Shown piece by piece: positions 63,825 to 64,000 of a stretch of DNA of 64,000 nucleotides. Below the pieces are notes generated by a model that made no database searches, was not told the origin of the DNA, and worked only from the letters and a program-made list of their open reading frames with translations. Position numbers and translations under genes: made by a program. Positions within the stretch are counted from its first letter, which is position 1, and the number at the start of each line of letters is the position of its first letter. Origin of the DNA: Sutcliffiella deserti (lineage in GTDB: Bacteria > Bacillota > Bacilli > Bacillales > Bacillaceae_I); contig NZ_JAIQDB010000008.1 of assembly GCF_020037475.1 (NCBI RefSeq), positions 1 through 64,000 of the forward strand, given 5' to 3'.

Positions 63825-64000
63825 TTATGTTTTAACAAGGTTACCTAAATCTTCTAAATCAAAATAATAATTAATATCTTTGATTTTTCGGTCTTTAGGT
63901 TTTTCACCTGTTTCTATATGGATTTCTCTAATAACACTGTGAAAGAACATCTTCTTTTCATCATCTGAGATTGTAAGATAAAAATCTTTAAAGTTTGTAA
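63825..64000 (-). CDS. Large serine recombinase 3, C-terminal end only (partial)
   Basis: An open frame enters from the right edge and ends at 63825: ...FYLTISDDEKKMFFHSVIRE, KDRKIKDINYYFDLEDLG, ending LVKT. The pattern (a helix, a beta strand I-x-I-E, and D-I-x-Y-x-F) matches the end of large serine recombinases, like the ends of the two neighbours. Its body lies beyond the window. Confidence 0.6.
   Translation of the reverse strand, partial: TNFKDFYLTISDDEKKMFFHSVIREIHIETGEKPKDRKIKDINYYFDLEDLGNLVKT

Noticed and set aside
1-64000. tRNA or rRNA genes
   Set aside because: I saw no cloverleaf with GTTCGA-type T-arm or conserved rRNA words on either strand.

Overview
The window looks like a chromosomal segment of a low-GC Gram-positive bacterium of the Bacillaceae. 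Supporting signs are strong AGGAGG-type ribosome sites, frequent TTG/GTG starts, lipobox lipoproteins, Fur boxes of the Bacillus 7-1-7 type, and gene sets known from Bacillus (a nupNOPQ-type nucleoside importer, a YumC/YcgT-type ferredoxin reductase, YwaF- and YetF-like membrane proteins).

Bases 1-30,600 are ordinary core and transport genes on both strands: a BMP-family nucleoside ABC importer (288-5068), a TM-helix-repeat membrane protein, an RsuA/RluF-family pseudouridine synthase, a Fur-controlled ferredoxin-NADP reductase, a Fur-controlled Fe3+ ABC importer (9410-12992), a membrane-anchored DUF1906 protein on a 16-residue repeat stalk, a TAXI-type TRAP transporter operon (14924-18539), an M20 peptidase, a ferritin-like protein, a ClC-type channel, a YetF-like protein, a Fur-controlled siderophore importer (24549-28511), a DUF899-glyoxalase fusion and a YwaF-like protein. 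Spacers carry decayed copies of a Bacillaceae intergenic repeat and a 41-bp tandem repeat.

From about 30.8 kb to the right edge all the credible genes are on the minus strand, AT-rich and accessory in character. Read in the direction of transcription (right to left): at least three large serine recombinase genes with small partner ORFs (59.9-64 kb) and a 30-bp dyad next to the last of them; a restriction-modification-like locus (DUF2325 protein, HsdM-HsdS fusion, an unknown protein, an HsdS fragment, a Z1-domain ATPase, an unknown protein; 51.0-58.5 kb); a compact six-gene operon (39.9-50.9 kb) of a beta-CASP metallo-RNase with a helical N-terminus, a GrpE-like protein, an Hsp70-like ATPase, a HEAT-repeat protein, a coiled-coil protein and a tandem RNase III/dsRBD protein with most catalytic acids lost; and a second six-gene operon (30.9-39.2 kb) of two dynamin-like GTPases, a tail-anchored membrane protein, a HerA/DUF87-type ATPase with an inserted glycine-rich membrane segment, an LHH-family nuclease and a SUKH-family immunity protein.

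I do not recognise either six-gene operon as a named system. The chaperone/RNA-processing operon suggests an RNA-sensing or RNA-destroying machine assembled by a dedicated Hsp70 pair. The GTPase/ATPase/toxin operon suggests a membrane-remodelling or translocation device coupled to a nuclease effector and its immunity protein. Both readings are inference; the protein families and operon structure are what the sequence shows. The setting beside multiple large serine recombinases fits a mobile defence/conflict island.
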